Of a stretch of DNA of 64,000 nt, positions 53,407 through 62,678 are shown in pieces; position 1 is the first letter of the stretch, and every line of letters starts with the position of its first letter. Position numbers and translations under genes: made by a program. The notes under the pieces are model-generated. The model did not search any database and was not told the origin of the DNA. It saw nothing but the letters and a program-made list of their open reading frames with translations. The stretch covers positions 7,416,001 through 7,480,000 of the forward strand of contig NZ_CP045740.1 in assembly GCF_009650765.1 (NCBI RefSeq), in the 5' to 3' direction. The DNA is from Streptomyces sp. SUK 48. GTDB taxonomy: Bacteria; Actinomycetota; Actinomycetes; Streptomycetales; Streptomycetaceae.

Positions 53407-54441
53407 ATGGCTGCTGTGGTGGGTAACGCGGAACTGCGCCGGCCGGGCGGCTATGTCGTCCAGGTGGTGGCCGTCGCGGCCCTCTACTACGGCTCCGCCC
53501 GCCTCGGCCTGCTGCGCGAGCTGACCGTGGGCAGCGCCGTCTTCACCCCGATCTACCCGCCGACCGGCGTCGCCGTCGCCGCCCTGCTGATCCTCGGCAT
53601 CGGCTGCTGGCCCGGCATCACCCTCGGCGCCCTCACCCTCATCCTGACCATCTCGCCGCCCGGCCCCGATCTGGCCGGCATCCTCTTCGGCAACACCGCA
53701 GCCCCCGTGTGCGCGGCGATCCTGCTGCACTGGGCCCGCTTCCGCCCCGACCTCGGCCGGTTCCGGGACGGCCTCGCCCTGGTGTTCCTCGGCGCGCTGG
53801 CCGCCATGACGATCAGCGCGACCGTCGGCGTGGGCATGCTCGTGCTCGCGGACAAGCTGGCCGCCCACGACTTCTGGCCGGTGTGGCTCGCCTGGTGGGT
53901 CGGCGACGCGATGGGGGTCCTGCTGGTCACCCCGCTGCTGCTGATGCTGCGCGGTATCCGCAGGCCGCTGCGCCTGGGCCGGTGGCGGGAGGCGACCGCG
54001 CTCACCGTCATCGCCTGTGTGCTCGTCCCGCTGGCCGCCTACAGCTCGCTCAGCCTGCTCTTCCTGGTCTATCCGCTGATCATCTGGGCCGCCCTGCGCT
54101 TCCAGCTCGCAGGCGCCGTGCTGTGCGCGCTGTTCACGTCCGTGATGGCCACCATCGCCGCGACGGACGGGAGCGGCGCGTTCCAGGGGCTGAGCCCGGT
54201 CGAGATCATGGCGAAGCTCCAGGCGTTCAACGGGACGATGGCGCTCACCGCGCTCCTGATGGCCGCCCTGATCACCGAGCAGCGCAACACGCGCCGCTCG
54301 GTGGAGCAGGCATGCCAGGAACTGGTGGAGGTCCTCGAACACCTGACCGCCGGGGAGGTCCCGCTGCCCCTGCCCCAGACGGACGCCGACGGGACGGGGG
54401 ACGGCGACGACACCGGGGGCCGGTCGTCGCCGTCCCGGTGA
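53407..54441 (+). CDS. MASE1-domain integral membrane protein
   Basis: A 344-residue protein that is almost entirely the MASE1 sensor domain (eight or so membrane segments): YVVQVVAVAALYYGSARLGLL, SAVFTPIYPPTGVAVAALLILGIGCWPGI and FWPVWLAWWVGDAMGVLLVTPLLLML are the diagnostic blocks. After residue about 300 there is only a short coiled stretch (NTRRSVEQACQELVEVLEHL) and an acidic tail, so the kinase, GGDEF or phosphatase usually attached is missing. It may signal to the SpoIIE phosphatase encoded just upstream. ATG 53407 lacks a clear ribosome site. Confidence 0.87.
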   Translation: MAAVVGNAELRRPGGYVVQVVAVAALYYGSARLGLLRELTVGSAVFTPIYPPTGVAVAALLILGIGCWPGITLGALTLILTISPPGPDLAGILFGNTAAPVCAAILLHWARFRPDLGRFRDGLALVFLGALAAMTISATVGVGMLVLADKLAAHDFWPVWLAWWVGDAMGVLLVTPLLLMLRGIRRPLRLGRWREATALTVIACVLVPLAAYSSLSLLFLVYPLIIWAALRFQLAGAVLCALFTSVMATIAATDGSGAFQGLSPVEIMAKLQAFNGTMALTALLMAALITEQRNTRRSVEQACQELVEVLEHLTAGEVPLPLPQTDADGTGDGDDTGGRSSPSR

Positions 54442-54806
54442 GGCGGACGGTGGCCGGGTTGCTCAGTGCGGCCGGTGCGGCTCCTGGTCGTCGCCCCACT
54501 CCTCGGGGTGCCTGCTCCGGGAGCTGCGTTCGGCGACGTCGCGGGGGGTGGGTGTGGTCGTCGGCGAGTTGCCGGACTCATCGGCGGCATGACGGCGTTC
54601 CGTCTCGTGGCGACGGTTCGCGTCCCGCTGTTCCTGCCGGCTCTGACGCTGGTCATCACGTGCGTTCATACGGCGCCGGGTACCCCCGCCCCGGCGGCCG
54701 CAACGTCCCTCCCGGCGTGTCGCCGGACCGCCCCGGGGCACCGGGAGACGATGGGCGGACCCCGCCGGCGGCGGCGCGGACCGGTGGGAAGGACGGCAAC
54801 GGCACG
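54442..54806. other. Region between MASE1 and selA genes
   Basis: 365 nt holding at most a small minus-strand ORF (54463-54669). Apart from that I see no promoter or RNA gene that I can support. Confidence 0.4.
54463..54669 (-). CDS. Possible small hydrophilic protein
   Basis: A 68-residue ORF, MNARDDQRQSRQEQRDANRR then a Ser/Thr/Pro stretch and EEWGDDQEPHRPH. It is highly charged and likely disordered, with no family I recognise. No clear ribosome site precedes the ATG at 54669. Its coding bias is not strong; it could be a chance ORF. Confidence 0.3.
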   Translation of the reverse strand: MNARDDQRQSRQEQRDANRRHETERRHAADESGNSPTTTPTPRDVAERSSRSRHPEEWGDDQEPHRPH

Positions 54807-56330
54807 ATGGAACATCGGGTGACCGCGCGGGCGGAGGACGGCACCACCGGCGCGGAACGTGCGGCGGCGGTCCCGGCGGACGATGCGACCGGTACGGCTG
54901 GCGCGGCCGATACGGCGGGTACGGCTCGCGCGGCCGGTACGACCGGCACGGCTCGTGCGGCCGGTACGGCGGGTACGACGGCTCCCGCCGACCGGAGCCC
55001 CGGCGCCGCCGACCCCCGCCGCCGTGTCCCCCGTACCGACGACCTCCTGCGGGACCCCCGCCTCGCCGAGGCCGTGGACCGGCTCGGGGCCGCGGTCGTC
55101 AAAGGGGCCGTACGGGACGCGCAGCAGCGGGCCAGGGACGGGGAGCTCGCGCCCGAACACGTGACCGAGACGGTTCTGGGTCTGCTCCCCGGCACCGCGA
55201 GCGGACTGCGCCCGGTGCTCAACGCCACCGGGGTGCTGCTCCACACCAACCTCGGCCGCGCCCCCCTCTCGGCCGCCGCCCGGCAGGCTCTGGCCGAGGC
55301 CGCGGGACCCACCGACGTGGAACTCGACCTGGCGACCGGCGACCGGGCCCGCCGGGGCCGCTCCGCCCTCGCCGCCCTGCGCGCGCGGGTGCCCGCCGCC
55401 GGGGACGTCCATGTCGTCAACAACGGCGCCGCCGCCCTCGTCCTCGCCGCCACCGCGCTCGCGGCCGGCCGGGAGATCGTGGTCAGCCGGGGTGAGATGG
55501 TGGAGATCGGCGACGGCTTTCGCCTGCCCGACCTGCTCGTCTCCACCGGTGCGCGGCTGCGCGAGGTGGGCACGACGAACCGCACGACCGCCGCCGACTA
55601 CGCCGAGGCGATCGGCCCGGAGACCGGGTTCGTGCTCAAGGTGCACCCGTCCAACTTCCGCGTCACCGGCTTCACCCGTGCGGCCCAGACGGGGGAACTC
55701 GCCTCTCTGGGCGTGCCGGTCGTCGTGGACATCGGCTCCGGGCTGCTCGCCCCGCACCCCGGCCTGCCCGAGGAACCCGACGCCGGCACCCAGCTGCGCG
55801 CGGGCGCCGCCCTGGTCACCGCGAGCGGCGACAAGCTGCTCGGCGGACCCCAGTGCGGACTGCTGCTCGGAGACCGCGACCTGCTGCGCGCCCTCGCCCG
55901 GCACCCGCTGGCCCGCGCCCTGCGCGTCGACAAACTGACCCTGGCCGCCCTGGAGGCCACCCTCACCGGACCGCCCACCCCCACCGCCCACGCCCTGACC
56001 GCCGACCCCGTCGCCCTCAGGGCCCGCGCCGACCGGCTCGCCGCCGAACTGGGCGCCCACGGGATCGACGCCCGCGCCGTCGCCGGCACCGCCACGGTCG
56101 GCGGGGGAGGGGCGCCCGGCGTCGGGCTGCCCAGCGCGGCACTCTCGCTGCCCGAGCCGTACGCCGCCGCGCTGCGCACCGGCCGGACCCCCGTCGTCGG
56201 ACGCCTGGAGGCCGGGCGCTGCCTGCTGGACCTGCGCTCCGTGCCCCCGGCCGACGACGAGCGGCTCGCCGAAGCCGTACGCGCGGTGCGCACGAGCGAC
56301 GATCCGGCCGCGCCCACGGGACGGACCTGA
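54807..56330 (+). CDS. selA: L-seryl-tRNA(Sec) selenium transferase SelA
   Basis: Converts seryl-tRNA(Sec) to selenocysteyl-tRNA(Sec) using selenophosphate. The 507 residues begin with about 70 low-complexity residues (repeats of GTARAAGT and similar), then the family: RVPRTDDLLRDPRLAEAV, PVLNATGVLLHTNLGRAPLS, VVNNGAAALVLAATALA, EIVVSRGEMVEIGDGFRLPDLL, and the PLP Lys in LVTASGDKLLGGPQCG. The start at 54807 is approximate: the ribosome site is weak and the true start may be nearer residue 70 of this frame. selB follows with a TGATG overlap. Confidence 0.95.
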   Translation: MEHRVTARAEDGTTGAERAAAVPADDATGTAGAADTAGTARAAGTTGTARAAGTAGTTAPADRSPGAADPRRRVPRTDDLLRDPRLAEAVDRLGAAVVKGAVRDAQQRARDGELAPEHVTETVLGLLPGTASGLRPVLNATGVLLHTNLGRAPLSAAARQALAEAAGPTDVELDLATGDRARRGRSALAALRARVPAAGDVHVVNNGAAALVLAATALAAGREIVVSRGEMVEIGDGFRLPDLLVSTGARLREVGTTNRTTAADYAEAIGPETGFVLKVHPSNFRVTGFTRAAQTGELASLGVPVVVDIGSGLLAPHPGLPEEPDAGTQLRAGAALVTASGDKLLGGPQCGLLLGDRDLLRALARHPLARALRVDKLTLAALEATLTGPPTPTAHALTADPVALRARADRLAAELGAHGIDARAVAGTATVGGGGAPGVGLPSAALSLPEPYAAALRTGRTPVVGRLEAGRCLLDLRSVPPADDERLAEAVRAVRTSDDPAAPTGRT

Positions 56331-58153
56331 TGCGGGTCCTCGCCACCGCCGGACATGTCGACCACGGCAAGTCCGCCCTGGTCCGGGCGCTCACCGGGAT
56401 GGAACCCGACCGGTACGAGGAGGAGCGCCGCCGGGGCCGCACCCTCGATCTGGGCTTCGTGTGGACGCGGCTCGACGCGCTCGGCGACCACCTCGCCTTC
56501 GTGGACGTACCCGGCCATGAGCGGTTCGTGCCCACCATGCTCGCCGGGGCCGGGCCGGTGCCCGCCGTGCTGTTCGTGGTCGCCGCCGACCAGGGCTGGC
56601 AGCCCCAGTCGCAGGAGCACCTCGCCGTCCTCGACGCGCTCGGCGTCCGGCACGCCGTCCTCGCGGTGACCCGCGGCGACCTCGCCGACCCCGCACCGGT
56701 GCGCGCCGACGCCGTGGCGCGGCTGGCGGACAGCTCCCTCGGCACGGTGGCGTCCGTCGCGGTGAGCGCCGTCACCGGCACGGGACTCGACGACCTGCGC
56801 ACCGAACTCGCGCGGATGGCGGGCGCGTTGCCCGACCCCGATCCGGACGCCGACGTACGCCTGTGGCTGGACCGGGCGTTCACCGTGCACGGTCACGGCA
56901 CCGTGGTGACCGGCACGCTCGGCGCGGGCACCCTGCGCGTCGGCGACCGGCTGGTCACCGGGGACGGCTCGACCGTACTGCGGGTGCGTGGTCTCCAGAG
57001 CCTGCACGAGGACCGGGCGGCCGTCAGCGGGGTGGCCCGGGTCGCGGTCAATGTGCACGGGCCGGGGGACGCGGGACTGCGCCGGGGGCAGGTGCTGCTG
57101 AGCCCCGATTGCTGGCGGCCCACCGAGGTGCTCGACGCGCGGATCGACGGCGAGCCGGTGGCCGGCCTGCCCCGCCAGGTCACCCTGCACCTGGGGACCG
57201 CCGCCGTGCCGGTCACCGTCCGCCCGCTCGGCACCGACACCGCCCGGCTCACCCTCGCCCGCCCCCTGCCCCTGCGGATCGGCGACCGCGCGGTGCTGCG
57301 CGCACCGGGCGGCGGCCGGCCGCCCCGGGGCGTCACCGTCCTCGACGTACGACCGCCCCGGCTGACCCGGCGCGGCGCCGGCCGGGCCCGCGCCGCCGAA
57401 CTCGCCGCCCTGACCGGCCGTCCCGACCCGGCCGCCGAACTCCGCCGCCGCAAGCTGATCCGCCGCGCCGACCTCACCGCGATGGGCGTCCAGGCCCCCG
57501 GCGAGCCCGTCACGGGCGACTGGCTGGCCGACCCGGCGCACTGGAGCGACCTGCGCGACCGGCTGACCACCGAGGTCGAACGGCACGCCCGCGCCCACCC
57601 GTTGGACCCCGGCCTGCCCGCCGAGGCCGCCCGCCGGCTGCTCGGGCTGCCCGATCGCGCCCTCGTCGACGCGCTGGCCGGCACCTCCCCCCGACTCCGC
57701 TGCGACCACGGCAAGTTGTGCGCAGCGGGCACCTCCCGTCCCGGCCTCCCCCCGGCCGTGGACGCCGTACGCCGGGACCTGGAGCGGACCCCGTTCCGCG
57801 CGCCCGAGGCGGGCCGGCTCGCCGAACTGGGCCTGGACCGCAGGACGCTGGCCGTCGCCGTGCGCGCCGGGGCGCTGCTGCGGATCGCCGACGGGATCGT
57901 GCTGCGGCCCGGCGCCGACGCCGAGGCCGCCGCCGTACTGCGCGCCCTGCCCCAGCCCTTCACGCTCAGCGAGGCCCGGCGCGCCCTGGACACCACCCGC
58001 CGGGTGGCCGTACCGCTGCTGGAGTTCCTGGACGCCCGGGGGCACACGGAACGCGTCGACGACCAGCGCAGACGCTGCCGCACCGGGCCGGGGAGCGGAG
58101 GCGGACGGGAATCGAACCCGCCTGCCCGAGATCCTCGGGCACCTCGGTTTTGA
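56330..58153 (+). CDS. selB: Selenocysteine-specific elongation factor SelB
   Basis: A 607-residue GTPase that delivers Sec-tRNA(Sec) to UGA codons with a SECIS. The GTPase motifs are ATAGHVDHGKSALVRALTG (G1), VDVPGHERFVPTMLAGAGPV (G3) and VTRGDLAD (G4-like). Domains II and III and C-terminal winged helices (for example RADLTAMGVQ, FTLSEARRALDTTRRVAVPLLEFLDARGH) bind the SECIS RNA. It overlaps selA by 1 nt. The last 19 or so codons run antisense through the tRNA-Sec gene, and the stop (58151-58153) is exactly opposite its anticodon. Confidence 0.94.
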   Translation: MRVLATAGHVDHGKSALVRALTGMEPDRYEEERRRGRTLDLGFVWTRLDALGDHLAFVDVPGHERFVPTMLAGAGPVPAVLFVVAADQGWQPQSQEHLAVLDALGVRHAVLAVTRGDLADPAPVRADAVARLADSSLGTVASVAVSAVTGTGLDDLRTELARMAGALPDPDPDADVRLWLDRAFTVHGHGTVVTGTLGAGTLRVGDRLVTGDGSTVLRVRGLQSLHEDRAAVSGVARVAVNVHGPGDAGLRRGQVLLSPDCWRPTEVLDARIDGEPVAGLPRQVTLHLGTAAVPVTVRPLGTDTARLTLARPLPLRIGDRAVLRAPGGGRPPRGVTVLDVRPPRLTRRGAGRARAAELAALTGRPDPAAELRRRKLIRRADLTAMGVQAPGEPVTGDWLADPAHWSDLRDRLTTEVERHARAHPLDPGLPAEAARRLLGLPDRALVDALAGTSPRLRCDHGKLCAAGTSRPGLPPAVDAVRRDLERTPFRAPEAGRLAELGLDRRTLAVAVRAGALLRIADGIVLRPGADAEAAAVLRALPQPFTLSEARRALDTTRRVAVPLLEFLDARGHTERVDDQRRRCRTGPGSGGGRESNPPARDPRAPRF

Positions 58154-58188
58154 AGACCGGGAGGGCCACCAGGCACCCGCACGCCTCC
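58097..58188 (-). tRNA. selC: tRNA-Sec (anticodon UCA)
   Basis: A 92-nt tRNA(Sec). The 5' acceptor strand is GGAGGCG and the 3' strand CGCCTCC (minus strand), a long variable stem GCCCGAG GAT CTCGGGC, a T-arm with GTTCGATTCC, and an anticodon loop CTTCAAA closed by CGGT/ACCG with anticodon TCA at 58153-58151. CCA is not encoded. It decodes UGA as selenocysteine after charging by SerRS and conversion by SelA. It lies on the strand opposite to selB and selD. Confidence 0.96.
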
Positions 58189-58222
58189 ACCGCTCGCCAG
58201 GCTAGTGCCCGAGGAGACCGCG

Positions 58223-59242
58223 ATGACCACGACCCGCCACGCGACCGTCCGGCTCACGCAGTTCGCCCACGGTGGCGGCTGCGCCTGCAAGATCCCGCCC
58301 GGCGAGCTGGAGGAGGTGGTCGCCGGGCTGGCCGTACCCCGGCTCACCGGGGGCAACACCCCGCTGCTGGTCGGCCTCGCCACCGGTGACGACGCGGCCG
58401 TGGTCACCCTGCCCGGACAGCCGGCGACGGCCGTGGTGTGCACGGCCGACTTCTTCACCCCGGTGGTGGACGACCCCTACGACTGGGGGCGCATCGCCGC
58501 CGCCAACGCGCTGTCCGACGTGTACGCCATGGGCGGCCGCCCGGTGCTCGCCGTCAACCTGCTGGCCTGGCCGCGCGAGAGGCTCCCCTTCGAGCTGGCC
58601 CGCGAGGTGCTGCGCGGCGGCCTCGACATCGCCACCGAGGCGGGCTGCCACGTCGGCGGCGGGCACAGTGTGGACGACCCGGAACCCAAGTACGGCATGG
58701 CCGTCACCGGGGTCGCCGACCCCGGGCGCCTGCTGCGCAACGACACCGGCCGCCCCGGACTGCCGCTGTCCCTGACCAAACCGCTCGGCCTCGGCGTCCT
58801 CAACAACCGGCACAAGGCCACCGGCGAACGCTTCGAACAGGCCGTCGCCACCATGACCGCGCTCAACCGCGAGGCGTCCGAGGCCGCGCTCGCCGCCGGG
58901 GCCGGCTGCGCCACCGACATCACCGGCTTCGGCCTCCTCGGCCATCTGCACAAGCTGGCCAAGGCGTCCGAGGTGACCGCCGTGCTCGACACCGCCGCCG
59001 TGCCGTATCTGGACGGCGCCCGCGAGGCCGTACGGGACGGCTATGTCAGCGGCGGCACCCGGCGCAACCTCGAATGGGTCGCCCCCTGGACCGGGTTCGG
59101 CACCACCGACGCCGACACCCGGCTGCTGCTGGCCGACGCCCAGACCTCCGGCGGTCTGCTGGTCGCCGGGGAGGTGCCGGGCGCCCCGGTGGTGGGGGAG
59201 CTGGTGCCGTACGACGGCTGCCACACCATCCTGCTCGAATAG
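58223..59242 (+). CDS. selD: Selenide, water dikinase SelD
   Basis: A 339-residue selenophosphate synthetase, making the selenium donor from selenide and ATP. The N-terminal active-site loop is HGGGCACKIPPGEL, with the catalytic Cys at residue 20 (a Cys, not Sec, form) and Lys at 23. Further blocks are LATGDDAAVV, CTADFFTPVVDDPYDWGRIAAANALSDVYAMGG, GGHSVDDPEPKYG and CATDITGFGLLGHL. I chose the ATG at 58223 with GAGGAGACC upstream; an in-frame GTG at 58205 lies nearer to selC. It shares the frame of selB, separated by only one UGA. Confidence 0.95.
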   Translation: MTTTRHATVRLTQFAHGGGCACKIPPGELEEVVAGLAVPRLTGGNTPLLVGLATGDDAAVVTLPGQPATAVVCTADFFTPVVDDPYDWGRIAAANALSDVYAMGGRPVLAVNLLAWPRERLPFELAREVLRGGLDIATEAGCHVGGGHSVDDPEPKYGMAVTGVADPGRLLRNDTGRPGLPLSLTKPLGLGVLNNRHKATGERFEQAVATMTALNREASEAALAAGAGCATDITGFGLLGHLHKLAKASEVTAVLDTAAVPYLDGAREAVRDGYVSGGTRRNLEWVAPWTGFGTTDADTRLLLADAQTSGGLLVAGEVPGAPVVGELVPYDGCHTILLE

Positions 59243-59260
59243 CCCACCGGCACCGGGGAC

Positions 59261-62200
59261 TCACGGATCGGTACCGGTGTGCGCGTCGATGCCCGCCCGC
59301 GCCCGGTAGGCCCGCACCAGCTCCGCGGCCGCGGGCCCCCGCGGCCTGCGCCCCGGCCGGAGGTCCACCGCGATCGCCTTTGCCTCCTGGATATGAGTGT
59401 TGGGATCCAGGGACAGATGCAGCAGCTCGTTGGCCGCGTCGCCGGTGGTGTAGCCGTTGGGCCCCCAATGGTAGGGCAGGCCCACCTGGTGCAGCCGGTG
59501 GCCGTGCACGGTCAGCGGGGTCATCCGGTCGGTGACCAGCACCCGCGCCTCGATCACCCCGCGGGCGCTGACGATCGTCGCCCAGCCGGTGTGCTCCAGC
59601 CCCCGCTCGGCCGCCAGCTCCGGGGAGACCTCGCAGAAGAACTCCGGCTGGAGCTCGGCCAGATAGGGCTGCCAGCGGGACATTCCGCCCGCCGTGTGGT
59701 GCTCGGTGAGCCGGTAGGTGGTCGCCACGTACGGGTAGACCTGGGAGCCGCGCTCGTCACCGCTCGGCTGGTAGCGGTTGTCGGGCAGTGTGGGCAGCAA
59801 CTGCCGTACGGGGTTGCGCTGCTGGTCGTAGAGGAGATTCGGGAAGGGCGAGTCCTGCGGTTCGTAGTGCGCGGGCAGCGGGCCGTCCGTGAGCCCGGAC
59901 GGCACGTACAGCCACGCCTTGCCGTCGGCCTGCATGATGAACGGGTCCCGGCCGGACAGCGCCGCGGGCCCGGTGGCGCCCTCGTCCGGCTCGTAGTCCG
60001 GCGCCTTGTCCTTCTTGACGTCGGGGACGTCGTACCCGGCCCACTCGCCCCGGTCCGCGTCCCACCACACCAGCGCCTTCCGCTCGCTCCACGGCCGGCC
60101 CTCGGGGTCGGCGGAGGCGCGGTTGTACAGCACCCGGCGGTTGGCGGGCCACGCCCACGCCCACTCGGCGGCCACCCAGTCCTGCTCGCGGCCGGGCTTG
60201 CGGCGGGCGGCCTGGTTGACCCCGCCGGCGCGCACCCCGCAGTAGATCCAGCAGCCGCAGGTGGTCGAGCCGTCGGGCCTCAACTGCTCGTACGAGGACA
60301 GCGGTTCGCCGTGTGCGTCATGGCCGTTGATCTCGGCGAGCACCGCCTCCGCGTCCGGCTCGACCAGCGGGCCCTTCGTCGGATAGTCCCAGGCGAGGTC
60401 CAGCACCGGCCGGTCCATCTCGTCGGCCGACCCGGCGAGCTTCTCCCGGATGATCCGCCCCAGATGGAAGGCGAACCACAGGTCGCTGCGCGCCTCGCCG
60501 GGCGGCTCGACCGCCTGGTGGTGCCATTGCAGCAGCCGCTGGGTGTTGGTGAAACTGCCGTCCTTCTCGGTGTGCGCGGCGGCCGGCAGGAAGAACACCT
60601 CGGTACGGATGTCCTCCGTGCGCAGCTCCCCGGTCTCGATCTCCGGGCCGTTCCGCCACCAGGTCGCCGACTCGATCAGCGAGAAGTCGCGCACCACCAG
60701 CCAGTCCAGGTTCGCCATGCCGAGCCGCATCAGCTTGGTGTTGGCGTTGCCCACCGCGGGGTTCTCACCGAACAGGAAGTAGCCCTTGCAGACGCCCGCC
60801 AGCTGGGCCATCGTCGTCTCGTACGTCGAGTGCGAACCGGTCAGCCGCGGCAGGTAGTCGAAGCAGAAGTCGTTCTCCTCCCGCGCGTGTTCGCCCCAGT
60901 ACGCCTTGAGCAGGCTCACCAGGTACGCGCGCATGTTGCCCCAGTAGCCCTTGTGCGCGGCCTCCGCCTCGATGAACGCGGCCAGGTCCTGGTTCTGGTG
61001 CGCGTGCGGCATCGGGATGTAGCCCGGCAGCAGGTTGAAGAGCGTCGGGATGTCCGTGGAGCCCTGGATGGAGGCGTGCCCGCGCAGCGCGAGGATGCCG
61101 CCGCCCGGCCGGCCGATGTTGCCGAGCAGCGACTGGAGGATGCAGGCCGTGCGGATGTACTGCACGCCCACCGTGTGCTGGGTCCAGCCCACCGCGTAGG
61201 CGAAGGCCGTCGTACGCTCCCGCCCGGAGTTCTCCGTGACCAGCTCGCACACCTGCCCGAACAGCTCCCGCGGCACGCCGCACACCTGCTCCACCATCTC
61301 CGGTGTGTAGCGGGCGAAGTGCCGCTTGAGCACCTGGAGGACACAGCGCGGATGGGTCAGCGTCTCGTCCCGCTCCGGCTCGCCCTCGCCGATCACCGGG
61401 CCGCCCGCGCCGTGCTGCTCGCCGCGCGCCGCCTCGGTCACCGAACGGCCGCCCCCGGTGCGCTCGTCGTACTCCTGGTCGCGTTCGCCGGAGGCCGCCT
61501 GCGTCTGCGAACCCTCGTACTGCCAGCTGGAGTTGTCGTAGGAGCGACTCTCGCTGTCCAGGCCGGAGAAGACGCCGGACAGGTCCTCGGTGTCACCGAA
61601 GTCCTCGCGCAGGATCATCGGCGCGTTGGTGTACGCCACGACGTAGTCGCGGAAGTACTTCTCCTTCTCCAGCACGTAGTTGACGATCGCGCCGAGGAAG
61701 GCGATGTCCGAGCCCGCGCGCAGCGGCACGTGCAGATCGGCGAGCGCGCTGGTGCGGGTGAAGCGCGGGTCGACATGGATCACCTTCGCGCCCCGCGCCT
61801 TGGCCTCCATCACCCACTGGAACCCGACCGGATGGCACTCGGCCATGTTCGAGCCCTCGATGACGATGCAGTCCGCGTTCTGCAGGTCCTGCTGGAAGGT
61901 GGTCGCGCCGCCGCGGCCGAACGAGGTTCCCAGACCGGGAACGGTGGAGGAGTGTCAAACGCGCGCCTGGTTCTCGATCTGGATCGCGCCGAGCGCCGTG
62001 AACAGCTTCTTGATGAGGTAGTTCTCCTCGTTGTCCAGCGTGGCCCCGCCGAGGCTCGCGAGGCCCATGGTGCGCCGGGTGCGGGTCTCGTCGACCTCCC
62101 ACTCCCAGCCCTCCCGGCGGGCCGCGATCACCCGGTCCGCGATCATGTCCATCGCGGTGTCGAGGTCGAGGCGCTCCCAGTCGGCGGCGCCCGGGCGCCG

Positions 62201-62521
62201 GTGGAGCACCTGGTGCTGGCGGGCGTCGCCGGTCGTCAGCTGGAGGCTCGCCGAGCCCTTGGGGCACAGCCGGCCGCGGGAGACGGGGGAGTCCGGGTCG
62301 CCCTCGATCTGGGTGACCTGCCCGTCCTGGACGTACACGTTCTGGCCGCAGCCCACCGCGCAGTACGGGCAGACGGACTTCACCACCCGGTCGGCCGAGG
62401 CCGTCCGCGGCGTGAGCCGCCTGCTGGGCCCGCTCTTCGCCGCGGCACCCCGCCCGAGCGGGTCCGTCCCGGTGAGCTGGCGGTAGACCGGCCAGGAGTC
62501 GATCCAGGTGCGTACGCCCAC
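59261..62521 (-). CDS. Selenocysteine-containing formate dehydrogenase, major (molybdopterin) subunit
   Basis: A 1086-residue molybdenum formate dehydrogenase alpha subunit read through an in-frame UGA. N-terminus: VGVRTWIDSWPVYRQLTG; 4Fe-4S motif SVCPYCAVGCGQNVYV and GRLCPKG. The UGA (codon 189, 61957-61955) falls in ARV-U-HSSTVPGLGTSFGRGG, the position of active-site Sec (or Cys) in formate dehydrogenases. Downstream are moco motifs (VIEGSNMAECHPVGFQWVMEAKARGAKVIHVDPRFTRTS in blocks) and a C-terminal molydopterin-binding domain (NANTKLMRL..., GNANELLHLSLDPN-like end). No TAT motif is seen, so it probably faces the cytoplasm. GTG 62521 has GGGAGG upstream. Confidence 0.95.
61926..61957 (-). 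promoter_or_regulatory. Bacterial-type SECIS element with UGA selenocysteine codon
   Basis: The UGA is at 61957-61955 (minus strand). After 12 nt a hairpin follows: GTTCCC (61942-61937), loop GGTCT (61936-61932) and GGGAAC (61931-61926), a perfect 6-bp stem. The GGUCU loop matches the apical loop of the E. coli fdhF SECIS recognised by SelB, and the distance of 12 nt to the stem is as expected. Confidence 0.9.
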
Positions 62522-62649
62522 GGCCACTCCTCCCACTCGTCGTCCCGATTGTCGCGCGGGGCCCGGGCACGGCATCTCGTGCGCCGGGGGCGTGGGGGCG
62601 CCCCGGGGCGATGGGTGGACACGGTGTGGGCGGTCCCGCGCGTCGCGGG

Positions 62650-62678
62650 CGGGCAGGCGGGTTCGATTCCCGTCCGCC
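62650..62678 (+). pseudogene. Inverted partial copy of the selC 3' half
   Basis: 29 nt identical to the 3' part of tRNA-Sec (variable-arm end, whole T-arm and part of the acceptor strand; positions 58128-58100 read on the minus strand), here on the plus strand, i.e. inverted relative to selC. A CCCGCG CGT CGCGGG stem precedes it, in the place of a variable arm, but no anticodon or D-arm and no matching 5' acceptor are found. Confidence 0.75.

Noticed and set aside
55598..58458. Long minus-strand ORFs over selA, selB and selD
   Set aside because: Shadow frames; they run through the tRNA-Sec gene and show no conserved motifs.
61955..61957. In-frame TGA read as a nonsense mutation splitting formate dehydrogenase
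   Set aside because: Its place in the active-site motif, the SECIS hairpin and the adjacent selA-B-C-D genes all support selenocysteine.
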